The notes under the pieces are model-generated. The model was given only the letters and a program-made list of their open reading frames with translations. It did not search any database and was not told where the DNA came from. A stretch of DNA of 64,000 nt, taken from positions 98,714 through 162,713 of the forward strand of contig VSDK01018975.1 in assembly GCA_009767595.1 (NCBI GenBank), in the 5' to 3' direction. A program made the position numbers and the translations under genes. Shown here in pieces: positions 46,557-56,130 of this stretch. The stretch comes from Symbiodinium kawagutii. Its lineage: Eukaryota; Sar; Dinophyceae; Suessiales; Symbiodiniaceae. Position 1 is the first letter of the stretch. Each line of letters starts with the position of its first letter.

Positions 46557-49500
46557 GTACCCAATGTCGGAAAGCCATCGATGGACAACTCACCAAGATG
46601 GACTGCGGCTTGGTGTGCGGTGCTTGTGCCAACGAAATCGAGCGTGAGATTCAGGAGCTGCCATCGGGGCTTGGTGTGTGTTTTTGCTGATGTTGGTTCT
46701 GAAACTGGTGGCTGGTTTAAACATGTGATATTGATGATTATTATAGCTGAATGATCAAATATATTTCTTGATAAACCAACATTTGATGATAAACCTATGA
46801 ACCCAATTTGGCTTCTAAAGGTGTTTGTCACCGTTGCATGTTGGCGGGTTCAAACCTAGAACATGCCAACGGTTTGGATATCATCCAGGCCAGTGTTGGT
46901 CGAGCTGGTCGACTTTTCTGGTTTGGCTCAAGTGCAACTTGAGCCATTTCTTTTGAGTCATTTCTTACGCTTCAGCAGTGTCCTGTTTAGGGGCCCCCCA
47001 TGGCAGGCAAAGACCTGCTCCAGAAGCTGCGGCGGCTTCGCCCTGCCGTGGAGTTTCCCTCAGATGCAGAGGAGACCTTGGAAGAGGTCCACAAGTTCCT
47101 CTCAGCAAAGATGGTGACGAACCACAACGATGCTACGCATGAAGTCATGGCAAACTATTCGGACTGGTGGGATAGTCCGAGCGCACCAGGTCCAAAGTAC
47201 TTGGCGATTTCGGATGATCTTCATGTGGATAGGCTTCATGAGAAGATGGGACAGATGTACGACATGGGGGCGCCTCTGACGTTAGGTGAGAAGCGAAGCA
47301 GCGAGTTCAAGTTCACGCAGGAGATAGAGATCCGTGGGAACAAGGACACGGGGAGGACCATGGATCCCCAGGATTTGGTGGGTCCAAAGAGCAAATTTCT
47401 GGAGCTCATAGGAAATGTCATGGTGGAGCTTTATCCTTCACTGGACTCCCTCCATTTGTTTGTCTTGGACGGCTCTGGGCAGAACCATCATGTGGGGGCC
47501 CCCGAAACCTTCATCCGCCTGGTCTGGACTGACATCATCGTGAACAAGAAACGTGCGCAGAGCATTTTTGATACCTTGCGGAAGAGGCTGCTGAAGACGG
47601 AGTGCGTAGAAGTGAAGAACTTGGAAACAGACGCCAAGCAGCTCTCAGATGCAAACTGTTGGAAGAGCTTCTTGAAGGAAATAGTCTATGCAAAGGAGCA
47701 TCCCATTCGGATGGTCTACAACGACAGCGTGAGCGAGCCGCCCCTCCAAAGGCCTGAAAATCGGCCCCTGAAGCCCTTGTACATTTACGAGTTCAGACAA
47801 AAGGGGGGGCGCTTAGAGAGTTTCGAGCCAATGAACTTTGACAGCATGTCTCGCATGGATTTGGCTGGGATCGCCTCAATCAGGAAGAATGGGGGCACTG
47901 ACTTGACGCCATGGGTGGAACCCAAAGGGTTCGTTGACAGCTTGCTGGAGATCTCCTCAGCAGCCAATGGCTCGGCTCCTGACCGAATGGGTGGTGGCCG
48001 AGTGCGTATGCGATCAAAGTTGGGATCTTGACCGATGGGTCTTCAGCAAACTCGAGAACTGGGAGACTGATACCATGCAGGTCGTTTGATGGGCCTTGCA
48101 ACTGAACCGCCCCGGCGCTGTGTACAGTTGGTGCTGCGGCTTTGTTGCTGAGCCATGGGCAAATGCATCAGACCTCTATTGTCCCCCAGCGCAAAAAGAA
48201 AAAACATCCTCCAGTAGTGCAAATGAGCAGCGACCAAAACCTCCGTGATTGCAGTTTAATCAAACATTAAACTAACTTATGCCCGCGGAAGCAAAACCCC
48301 CATGCGCGGAAGCTTGCGGAAGCCTCTGCGGAAGAGGAACTTAGAGTACCTACCGCGGAAGCTCCGCGGAAGCAATCGGAGTGGCGGAAGCTATCTTGCC
48401 GCGGAAGCTCCGCGGAAGCAATCTTCAACAAAATGGTCCCGCGGAAGCTAAAGCTGTGCGCGCGGAAGCGACGCGGAAGCATCGCGGAAGCCATTGCAGA
48501 TTTTAAGGAAAGTTAAATAGGGTTTCGGCCATGGCTCAAATGACATTTGAGCAGCAGCGTGCGGTCCCCGATCCTGCAATTTTGAAAGAAAGAAACCCTT
48601 GAATCAAATGCACTCCCTGATGCATCATGATGCCCTGCAACGGATCATCAAATATCAATCGGCCATGCAACATTTGACACCTAGATGGTAGTAAGGATAA
48701 CAAGAATTTCAAAGAAATTCATCTTTTATCGTTCCAAGTCTATGACAACCCCAACGACCACCCGAAACCTCTTGGGCACCTGAGGAGCTGAATTCGTTGC
48801 TGGCGAAAGGCGATGAAACTGGAGCTGCGCTCATTATTGGCGGCCTCAAGGCTTGGTTGACACGGCCCCAGTGGGAGAAGATACGCCTGGTTCTTCAATT
48901 GGTTGCCCCGCGGGGTGGACCATCCGGGGTGGCAGCCATAATTTTGGGCCTTGTGCTTCGGCAGACGTGTAACCTCTTGGAAATATCATGTTGCTGAATC
49001 TTGCCATTGGCAAATTCTTCCAACATGTTGCGGCAGAGGATTCAGTCCATGCTTGCAGGCTCAGACCAACATCAGTGTTAAGTCCCAGCGTTTTGAAAGT
49101 TCCATATTACTGAAACCATTCTACACATGTTTGAACTTTAAACAACTTTAAAACGCGCTTGCCAGAACCATGATGTTAGATCGGAAACTGGAAAGGATGG
49201 GGGCAGTCAACCTTTCATATTTTTGCAGACCAGCAGATACAGCATATAGATGCATACAGCACATACATTAGCCACATCAAATACGTCACGCACACATCAA
49301 TGTATATTCCCTAGACGATCCTACAAGTGAAATTAATGATGTATGATATTTTAATTCATTATATATCTTACATGGTGTGAAACATGCTTACACCTCGCCC
49401 CCGGCTCGGGTAGGGAGACCTGACAGCGATGAAGCGCCGCCAGGGACGTGGCCTCAACCCCCCAGAGGTGTCGCAGAGCGACCTGGGTCAATGTAGCGGC

Positions 49501-51558
49501 TGCCAGCGTGGCTTTAAGGCGCGGCTCATGGATACCCTGGGAGGTGTCCCTAAGCTTCCTGGTGGCTCACTGTAGGCCCAAGAATGGCTTCAAGGACACC
49601 AGGAGTGCAACTGTGAACATTTCTGAAAGCCATGACCGCTATGACCCAAGGCGATTGGCGCCTGATTGACAGGTACATTTTGCGAACGGAAAGTTCTAAC
49701 CCATTTAGATCCATTGTCAACTCGATCATTCATGTTTGAACCTGTGTTCTTCATCGCCGACGGGAAACCCAACCACGCCAGACGTTGGATGTTACAGGAC
49801 TGCAGTTCGCTTATTTTCCAGGTGAAGCATGAAACATGTCCCCAGATGGTGCGCAACGTTGCCGGCAGTTCGGCAGCCAATCCAAAATGATCGAGCTGTG
49901 TCAAGCTAGCAGCCAGCATTTTTATGGTACAGTCCTTGATCTTGATTTTGACCCCGCACTGCGAATCAGCAACAGAAGTGCAGGAGAAAGGAAACACACT
50001 CGACCAGCCCGTGACAGGCCGGACAACAAGTTTATGAGAGCCCTGATGGCAAGACTCTGTGCTACTTGGTTGCCTTGAGTGTGCAGTGACCAGTGCAGTG
50101 ACAGTAAATGGGCAAAAACCCGAATAATGATGAATATGATGAACAATGATGAAGGAATGGAAAAATGAAGGCAACAATAGTTGACGAATCAAAATGGACC
50201 ATGACAGGGCATTTTTTCACCAAGAAACATCAGGTCACGGCCTGTCACAGCCATGAGGCAGTCATACACAGATTTTTTTCCGCACCAAGCAAAGGTACAC
50301 CCTTGCAATGGCCAAGGTGATAAGTTTTCCGTTGGCCACTTCTGGGTTGGAACCGTGGCCTGAGCGGAATATCAACTCACAAAATGGATCAAAAATGATA
50401 GCTGCCTGGTGGTTTTGAACATTTCTCATTTTCCCTAGTAATGAATCATTAACCTTTTTTTTCATAGGGGTTGAAACCACCAAGTAGAATCAGAACATCT
50501 CAGAGAGCCGTTGAGCTGGGCACCTGCAACTTGTTGAGAGTCCTGCAGGGTGGTCCGGTCGCTTGGCAGGCGAATCCTGTTACTGGTCCAGCGCTCCGAA
50601 ATGCGCCGCCTGTGGCAAAGCCGTGGTGGGCACCGTGGCACGCGTGGGCGACAGCAGCTTTCATCCCGACTGCTTGGTTTGCACCAGCTGCAGCTTGGTG
50701 AGGGGAAGGGTGGCATCACGGGTGGCATCACGATGTAGCTGGTGAACCATCAAAGAGTTGGAGCATGTTGGGGCATTGGGGAGGTTATTGATTGGTCATT
50801 TTTGATATGAACTTGTTCTCGCAATTGTCATACTGAGAATGTGTGTTATTGTTGGCCTATTCTTGGCTGAGATCGGCCATGAACCGAGATCAAGCAATAG
50901 TATTTCCTTGCCATTGCCGAGGAGCAACGAACCAAAAGGTTTGCCATGAGTAAGCATCAACGAACATGTATCGGTTGAGGTTTGGCAACCACAAACTTTG
51001 CATTTGAGCGTGCAGGGGACATGAATTGGAGTTTTAGCCACTCTTGACTCTTGTCACAATAATGTGGGAAGTGCTGATAAGCATACTTCCCTGACAGTTG
51101 GGGATACAACTAGGCAGCACAGGCGTAAATCATTGGAACTTGGATCAACTAGAATGATGGTAGCCCGAAATAGGAGATGGACATGGTGAGCATGGCATAG
51201 CCCTCTTAGCGCTGAGGGAGGCAGTAAGACTTGGTGATGCATTGATCCAGGATGTTTGTCAAAACATGTGCCTGAATGTTGGCTGAGCTGGGGATATTCA
51301 TATATTGTACAGTAATCATATATCATACGCACACACATGTTTACCACCATGACACCAGCTGGGAAAGATCAAACTCAGGGGTCAGTCTCTTCCGGGGCAA
51401 TAGGTCTAGCTGGCGAGCAGGGTGCAGTACATTGCACAGCATATAGTAAATCCGCTAGTAAGTCGACTTGGCAGAGCACTATGCATGTTTCGTGAGGAAA
51501 CTGTTTTCGCTTCACCCTTGATTGCCGATGATGGTGATGATGGTGATGATGATGATGG

Positions 51559-51589
<31 letters not shown>

Positions 51590-52005
51590 GATGGTGATGA
51601 TGATGGTGATGATGATGATGATGATGATGATGATGACGATGATGATGATGATGATAATGGACTAGAATTGACAGTCAGATCCAGCCACAGCATTCACTTC
51701 AGCGATTTCACGCGAGCATGTGTTCCACACAAATCTAACAAATGCAAACTATATTGCCTGAGATTCAGGGAGTTCATGCATGGCATGCAATGCTTGGTGA
51801 AGTACATGAAATACCAACAGTCACCTATCAACCTGAAGGGCCAAACTCACAGAGAAGGCGATGGAGAGAGAGAGAGAGACAGAGATCTTTCAACCTGACC
51901 CAGGGAGTACTATTTGTTTTGGCTACGGATCCAGGCAAGCAGAAGCTCACGGGTGCCTTCGTCAAGACGGACACTGGTTTCGTTTGCTCTGAATGCCGCA
52001 AATGA
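46557..52005 (+). CDS. LIM-domain protein, C-terminal exons
   Basis: Exons: 46557-46673 (TQCRKAIDGQLTKMDCGLVC, then GACANEIEREI; the spacing C-x16-C-x2-C fits the second half of a LIM domain), 49444-49543 (CSGCQRGF, a possible LIM start), 50570-50697 (CAACGKAVVGTVARVGDSSF, HPDCLVCTSCSL) and 51943-52005 (KLTGAFVKTDTGFVCSECRK, TGA). The last two join in phase across a GT-AG intron and give a complete LIM domain, C-x2-C-x16-H-x2-C-x2-C-x2-C-x16-C-x2-C, two residues from the C terminus. LIM domains are zinc-binding protein-interaction modules. The intron 46674-49443 contains an intronless gene on the same strand. The gene may start at the LD-motif exon near 42.8 kb. The final LIM domain is firm; the links to the earlier exons are inference. 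Confidence 0.75.
46922..46932 (+). other. Relic of the dinoflagellate spliced leader
   Basis: TTTGGCTCAAG is identical to the last 11 nt of the conserved DinoSL (which ends CCATTTTGGCTCAAG). It lies 67 bp before the ATG of the intronless gene at 47000. A second piece, AGCCATTT, follows at 46942-46949. Chance matches of 11 nt are rare in 64 kb (order 0.03 for both strands). It marks a reverse-transcribed, trans-spliced mRNA. Confidence 0.6.
47000..48031 (+). CDS. Intronless retrogene, 343 aa, possibly primase-like
   Basis: The only long single-exon cellular-type ORF in the window, from ATG in CCCCCCATGGCAGG to TGA. GC-rich, with balanced composition and no low complexity; the product is soluble, with no signal peptide or membrane segment. 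A DinoSL relic 67 bp upstream and an A-rich tract (AAAAAGAAAAAA, 48193-48204) 160 bp downstream bracket it like a reintegrated mRNA. It lies inside a LIM-gene intron on the same strand. Segments FIRLVWTDIIVNKKRAQSIF and IRMVYNDSV, with PENRPLKPL, recall the second half of archaeo-eukaryotic primase-type proteins (a W/P-x-hydrophobic-V-D/N segment, then LRM and GRP motifs), but the catalytic acidic pair is not convincing (QEIEIRG at best). The function call is therefore tentative; the retrocopy reading is better supported. The open frame suggests it is still under selection or is young. Confidence 0.7.
   Translation: MAGKDLLQKLRRLRPAVEFPSDAEETLEEVHKFLSAKMVTNHNDATHEVMANYSDWWDSPSAPGPKYLAISDDLHVDRLHEKMGQMYDMGAPLTLGEKRSSEFKFTQEIEIRGNKDTGRTMDPQDLVGPKSKFLELIGNVMVELYPSLDSLHLFVLDGSGQNHHVGAPETFIRLVWTDIIVNKKRAQSIFDTLRKRLLKTECVEVKNLETDAKQLSDANCWKSFLKEIVYAKEHPIRMVYNDSVSEPPLQRPENRPLKPLYIYEFRQKGGRLESFEPMNFDSMSRMDLAGIASIRKNGGTDLTPWVEPKGFVDSLLEISSAANGSAPDRMGGGRVRMRSKLGS
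48285..48491. repeat. Cluster of 13 CGCGGAAGC-type motifs
   Basis: Twelve exact GCGGAAGC octamers plus one GCGGAAGA in 207 bp, irregularly spaced, mostly as CCGCGGAAGC or GCGCGGAAGC. One 25-bp block holding two motifs is repeated exactly (48353-48377 and 48399-48423). All motifs are in the same orientation. It starts about 80 bp after the A-rich tract that ends the retrogene. No tandem register, so it is not an ordinary microsatellite. Confidence 0.9.
50402..50487. mobile_element. Introner-like inverted-repeat element, 86 bp, degenerate
   Basis: Starts CTGCCTGGTGGTTTTGAAC and ends GGTTGAAACCACCAAGTAG, matching the family ends at 11527, 22827 and 35663 with a few substitutions. It lies 82 bp upstream of LIM exon 50570 and ends in TAG, an acceptor-like end. 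Confidence 0.6.
51527..51659. repeat. (GAT/GGT)n microsatellite
   Basis: About 130 bp of GATGATGGT-type triplets in the intron before the last LIM exon. It produces the Asp/Gly-rich and Ser-rich artefact frames. Confidence 0.95.
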
Positions 52006-54052
52006 GACCTACAGCCAGTCAGCTGTGATGGGCTTGGGTCAAAGTCATTGAGCAGCAAACAAATGTTCGGTGTAAATTATGATTTTTCGGTAATGTTTCA
52101 TCAATGGTTAGGTATGATAGCATGCCTCAATGACCGGGCAAAACCACTGGATGCCCTGGCAAAAAAATGCCTCAATGACCAGCCATTTCATATGTCCACA
52201 TGATTAGCAACGGCCCCCCTCTTCTTTGGCATCCTTCAAACAAATGATCATTCTTTGGTGCTGTGACTATCATCCACAGTATCCCAAAGATTCTTAGTGC
52301 AGCAGGGAAACCACCAATGTGGTAAGGACACATCACAAGACCCCTGGCCACATAACACCGGCGTTCGTGGTCGCGGCCATTGACCCAATCTCAATGTGAC
52401 AATGACCCTGCAGCCGGGATTCGGCTCATAGGTGGAAAGGTGACAGCCGAGGCAGAATGATGGCTTCAGATTGGCAAAAGGTGCGGTGCAAGAAGATGAA
52501 CTCATTCGCAATTGGTCAGAGTTAAATGGTCGAAGTTAAACAAAGTAATTGGCAGTGATATTGGTCGCATTGGCTGGGAAAGTTTTGTCAGCTGGTGGCA
52601 ATGTTTCGTATAGCTGCATAAATGGTTGGAACAGACGATGACTGGATAAATTGTTATTGATTAATACTACTTGGTGCTCTCAAACCTTGTTTATATTTGT
52701 CCCAATATTTGTCCCATGTATATTACATTCTATTTTGTGAGAACCCAAGTACATTGAGATTACAGTGCCCAAAATAGCTTTGCTGCTGTATTTCATCATG
52801 CGGGCAGTTGGTGACTCGCTATGGCTATTGACTATCACAAGAGGATGGTCCACTTGTTTACCTGTGGATGATCATGGACGACCAATCCTATCTTTCAATG
52901 ACCTCAAGCAGCGTGGCAGATATTGGCCACCGTCCAATCTGATGCTTCACCCAGCAAGAGGTCGTCCTGGGCGCGTCTCCCCATCGGTGGCGCGAGCTTC
53001 TTCTGCACGCTCCAAAGGAGCCAAAGCAATAGGTCAAGTGGAAGAAACTTTGCGTGGTGAAAACGCTGCAGGATGCTACAGGGCATGGCCAGTGCTTGTC
53101 AGAACAGTTCAGAATTTGGTACGACCTGAAATGCTGTACTTGTGATTGGTTCAGATGTGGTTTATCATTTTGGCCTCATGACATCCCTGACCCCAACCAG
53201 GCGCTTGATGTGCCCAGGAAATGTATTTGAGTTGAAGGTCATACGGTCATACGTATGAAAGTTTGGGTTGGGTGTTTCCACTTGGTACTTCAGTATGCTG
53301 ATAACTTTGGAGTATTCAATGGAAAGCCAGCGGCTGCATTCACCCTGAAAACCATCCGTGGGTTGGGATGCTTGTGAGTCCCCTTGATTTTGGGTGGATT
53401 GGTTTCAGAAACTCTGACTCTTTGGGAAGGATGTTCAGTAGCTGTTTTGGCGTCAACGCGTTTTTAAAAAAAAGAACTCTTCAAAAACCAACTCCAATAT
53501 TTTTTTGCCCGTTGGAAGCGCTTTACTTTCACCCCAACCGCTCGCATTCCTTGCCCTTGACTCAACCGGGGCTTCTACAGCCTGGATCGCCAGGCAACAG
53601 CCTTTGCTTCTCACAGTCCCGGCAACGCGAGGGGTTCACCTTCGATCGTTGTTGCCAGGCTACTGCGTTTGTTGGTTGGCTTGCTGAGCTGAGCGGTTGC
53701 TGGTTGTGTTGGTGCTATGGGATCTTGGATGACTTTCAAGTTGGTAGTATCACATTGGTAGAAGGCAAGGAGATTAGTGCTGGTTGAAGATGATTAATTA
53801 AGGATGATTTGGGCTGAGGTCATGTGTGATGGATCGAACGCATGCAGAAATTGTGTTGTGGGAAGTGTTTTTCAGGCAAAGGATGCGGAGTGAAAAAATG
53901 TCTAGGTGACTAGGTGACACATCATTTTACTTGTTCACCTATGTTCATCAAGAGGTGCTGAACGTATGTTACTTCTTCACCAACATGTTACTATGTTCGC
54001 CTATCACTTGGCTGCCCAGTAGCTCACCTGTGTTCACCTATAGCTCACCTAG
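52006..54052. other. Mostly non-coding stretch downstream of the LIM gene
   Basis: A short patch at about 53290-53366 (NFGVFNGKPAAAFTLKTIRG) and one near 52950-53100 look mildly coding but have no clear splice pairs. At 53900-54050 the motif GTTCACCTAT/AGCTCACCT recurs several times. Nothing else seen. Confidence 0.4.
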
Positions 54053-54214
54053 CTGCCTTCAAACATGCGAAGGACCCAGCGTTGCAGCCGAAGTGCTTTG
54101 ATGAGACGATGACAGAACTGCCAGGGCCCCCAAACCTCGGCGGTGCACATCCGGTTTCGTGTTCAGCCCCTGGAGGATGTTTCGGAGTTGGAATTCGGGA
54201 TGGCTGATCGTTAC
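54053..54214 (+). CDS. Exon-like patch with a frame change
   Basis: After acceptor CTCACCTAG the frame reads AFKHAKDPALQPKCFDETMT then ELPG. From 54125 a different frame is the coding-like one: GPQTSAVHIRFRVQPLEDVS, then ELEFGMADRY to a GT donor. The two meet at a GGGCCCCC run. Either CCAG|GGC at 54124 is an acceptor and the first part is not exon, or a one-base homopolymer difference separates the frames. Family unknown. Confidence 0.4.
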
Positions 54215-56084
54215 TGTTGAGTTTGTTGGTTGATGTTTGTTGACTCGGTTCCGTTAAGTTTGCAGATGTAAGTTCATGGCACCTCACATTTGTGCATAAC
54301 CCCTTGCAAATGTTGGAGCTTTGTGCTGGTTTTGATTTTTGATGTAGAAAATTGCAGGCTATTGTGCAGACATTTCTGACCTATCTCTTGGTACCATGTT
54401 CAGAACGAAGATCATGAAGGATGGCCGCCTCCTCGTGATATAGTCATTTCAGCCTACAAAAGCCATGTTCAGTGTGCTAAAGCTGTTACTTTGGTCAGCT
54501 TCAGCTGTTGTGTTTGTTTCTTTCCGTCGGCCAACTCTTTGGGACATGGCTGGGCATATGTTCATGCTTTGGCTGCCCATATGGAACGAGATTCGGTGAT
54601 ATCGAACATTGGCCCATCATCCCCATAGAATCATAAAACGTTCATTGAACAATCAATGGCAGTCCCTACGACATTTCACCACTACTCAGACCAAACTGCT
54701 GCCATTGGACCAGCCCCAGCCCGGCCGAAACCCGTGCGAAAGCTGCGGCCATGACACAGACACAGGCGGCATTGGGTAGCACCAAGTAGTACAGAGACAG
54801 CTGCTGGTGCGTTTGGCATTGACTCACTGGGGGTCATCCCGACCCAAACTAGGAGGGCCGCCAACCATCATTCATCAGCGGTCAATGTTGGTTCAGTTGT
54901 GCCCTAGTTGTGTTACTTATACCTAGAACTAGTGCATGCGATTGCCGATGATTGTTGACTGTTGCCGCTGAACCCTGTTTTGATCGAAAAGTGAAGCGTT
55001 TTTGTTTCATTCTTTGGTGGGGACGCCATGTCATGCTTTCAGAGAAGAACAGTGTAGCTCTTTGAGTGATCAGATGGCTCCTTTGTCAGGGGCTCAGTGA
55101 GGTTGTAACCCCGAAAATGCTAACATAATCTAACCATGTGACTGCAAAACACCATCTAATTTGAAGGGCTCGCTTGCTTGGTGACAGATTGTTTGGCCAA
55201 GAAGTTCCTGGCAACGCAATTGAGGGGTGAACGCTGGCTGGCACCAAACTTTCACCAAGATCCAGATTCGTCAATTGATTCATCAGGCTTTCTCCCCCTG
55301 TGGTTGCCAGGACATCCGTTGCGTCCCCAGAAGAACAGTAGCACGTGTTGCTCACAGGGTGGCCAACTGGATGACCAATTGAATCCTCCAGGACGAAAAG
55401 GACGAATCTCATCACTCCTCGCCATCGTCGTACTCCCCCAGCAGTTACCTCAGCTGGTGGGCCGAAGCAGAGGCCTGCTGCTCCCAGTTGGGTGGGAAAA
55501 TCGCTGGTTGTTCCACAAATTTCTTTGAGTCACTCACTCCTCAATGCCAGCTATGATTGGCAGTAAGCAGAGGCAAGTGCTGATTTTTTTCCGGAAGCAT
55601 CTCCCTGGAAGTCTTTCTGTTGGTGCAAGCGGCCCCACAAATGACAATATCAAAACAGTTGTTGCCACACTTCATTTTTTTGGATGCGTTTTCAAGATTG
55701 TTTTGAGCCAGTCGAAGGTATTGTTTGTACTTCAGGGCCGCAAGACGTACACATTTGCGTGAACACTTGCTTTTTTACAAGCGAATATATTGATATACTT
55801 CTGTTTTGGTGTGTTGTGCATGTGGGTGTGTAGGGTAAATGCATGGGATCGACCGATAAGCAGATATAGATTCGGGAATTTGTATCCATATGGGCTGGCC
55901 CCAACCAATAGATAGTTAGTCTGCCATTGGAGCACCTCATGTCACCTTTGATGTGTGATCAGTTGGCATTCAACCGCGGTGGTGGCTTAAGGGTGGGAAA
56001 GTAGCTACACATGCATGGCCTCCTGTGAAAACGTGCGCTCGCAGTTGTGAGTAGGATTCAGGTGTGCCAGGCTCCACAGTGGCA
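54215..56084. other. Spacer upstream of the retrotransposon; 5' LTR probably ends at 56084
   Basis: A short patch at about 55188-55248 (DCLAKKFLATQLRGERWLAP) follows a good acceptor (GGTGACAG) and may be an exon. The rest is non-coding. The last few hundred bases should be the 5' LTR of the copia element: a CA at 56083-56084 directly precedes the primer-binding-like site. The LTR start cannot be placed because the 3' LTR lies outside the window. Confidence 0.4.
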
Positions 56085-56085
56085 T

Positions 56086-56100
56086 TGGTAGCGCAGCAGG
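56086..56100 (+). promoter_or_regulatory. Candidate primer binding site of the copia element
   Basis: TGGTAGCGCAGCAGG begins with TGGTAGC, the complement of a tRNA 3' end of the type GCTACCA found in eukaryotic initiator tRNA-Met. It is 2 nt after a CA that could end the 5' LTR and 30 nt before the polyprotein ATG. Only 7 bases match firmly. Confidence 0.4.
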
Positions 56101-56130
56101 TGCTCACCGCTGCAGCGCACCGCCTGCAGC

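Noticed and set aside
48267..48494. Minus-strand frame with repeated SFRG/ASA words
   Set aside because: Direct translation of the GCGGAAGC cluster; no evidence that it is expressed.
51406..51898. Poly-Asp/Gly and poly-Ser frames
   Set aside because: Products of the GAT/GGT microsatellite in a LIM-gene intron.
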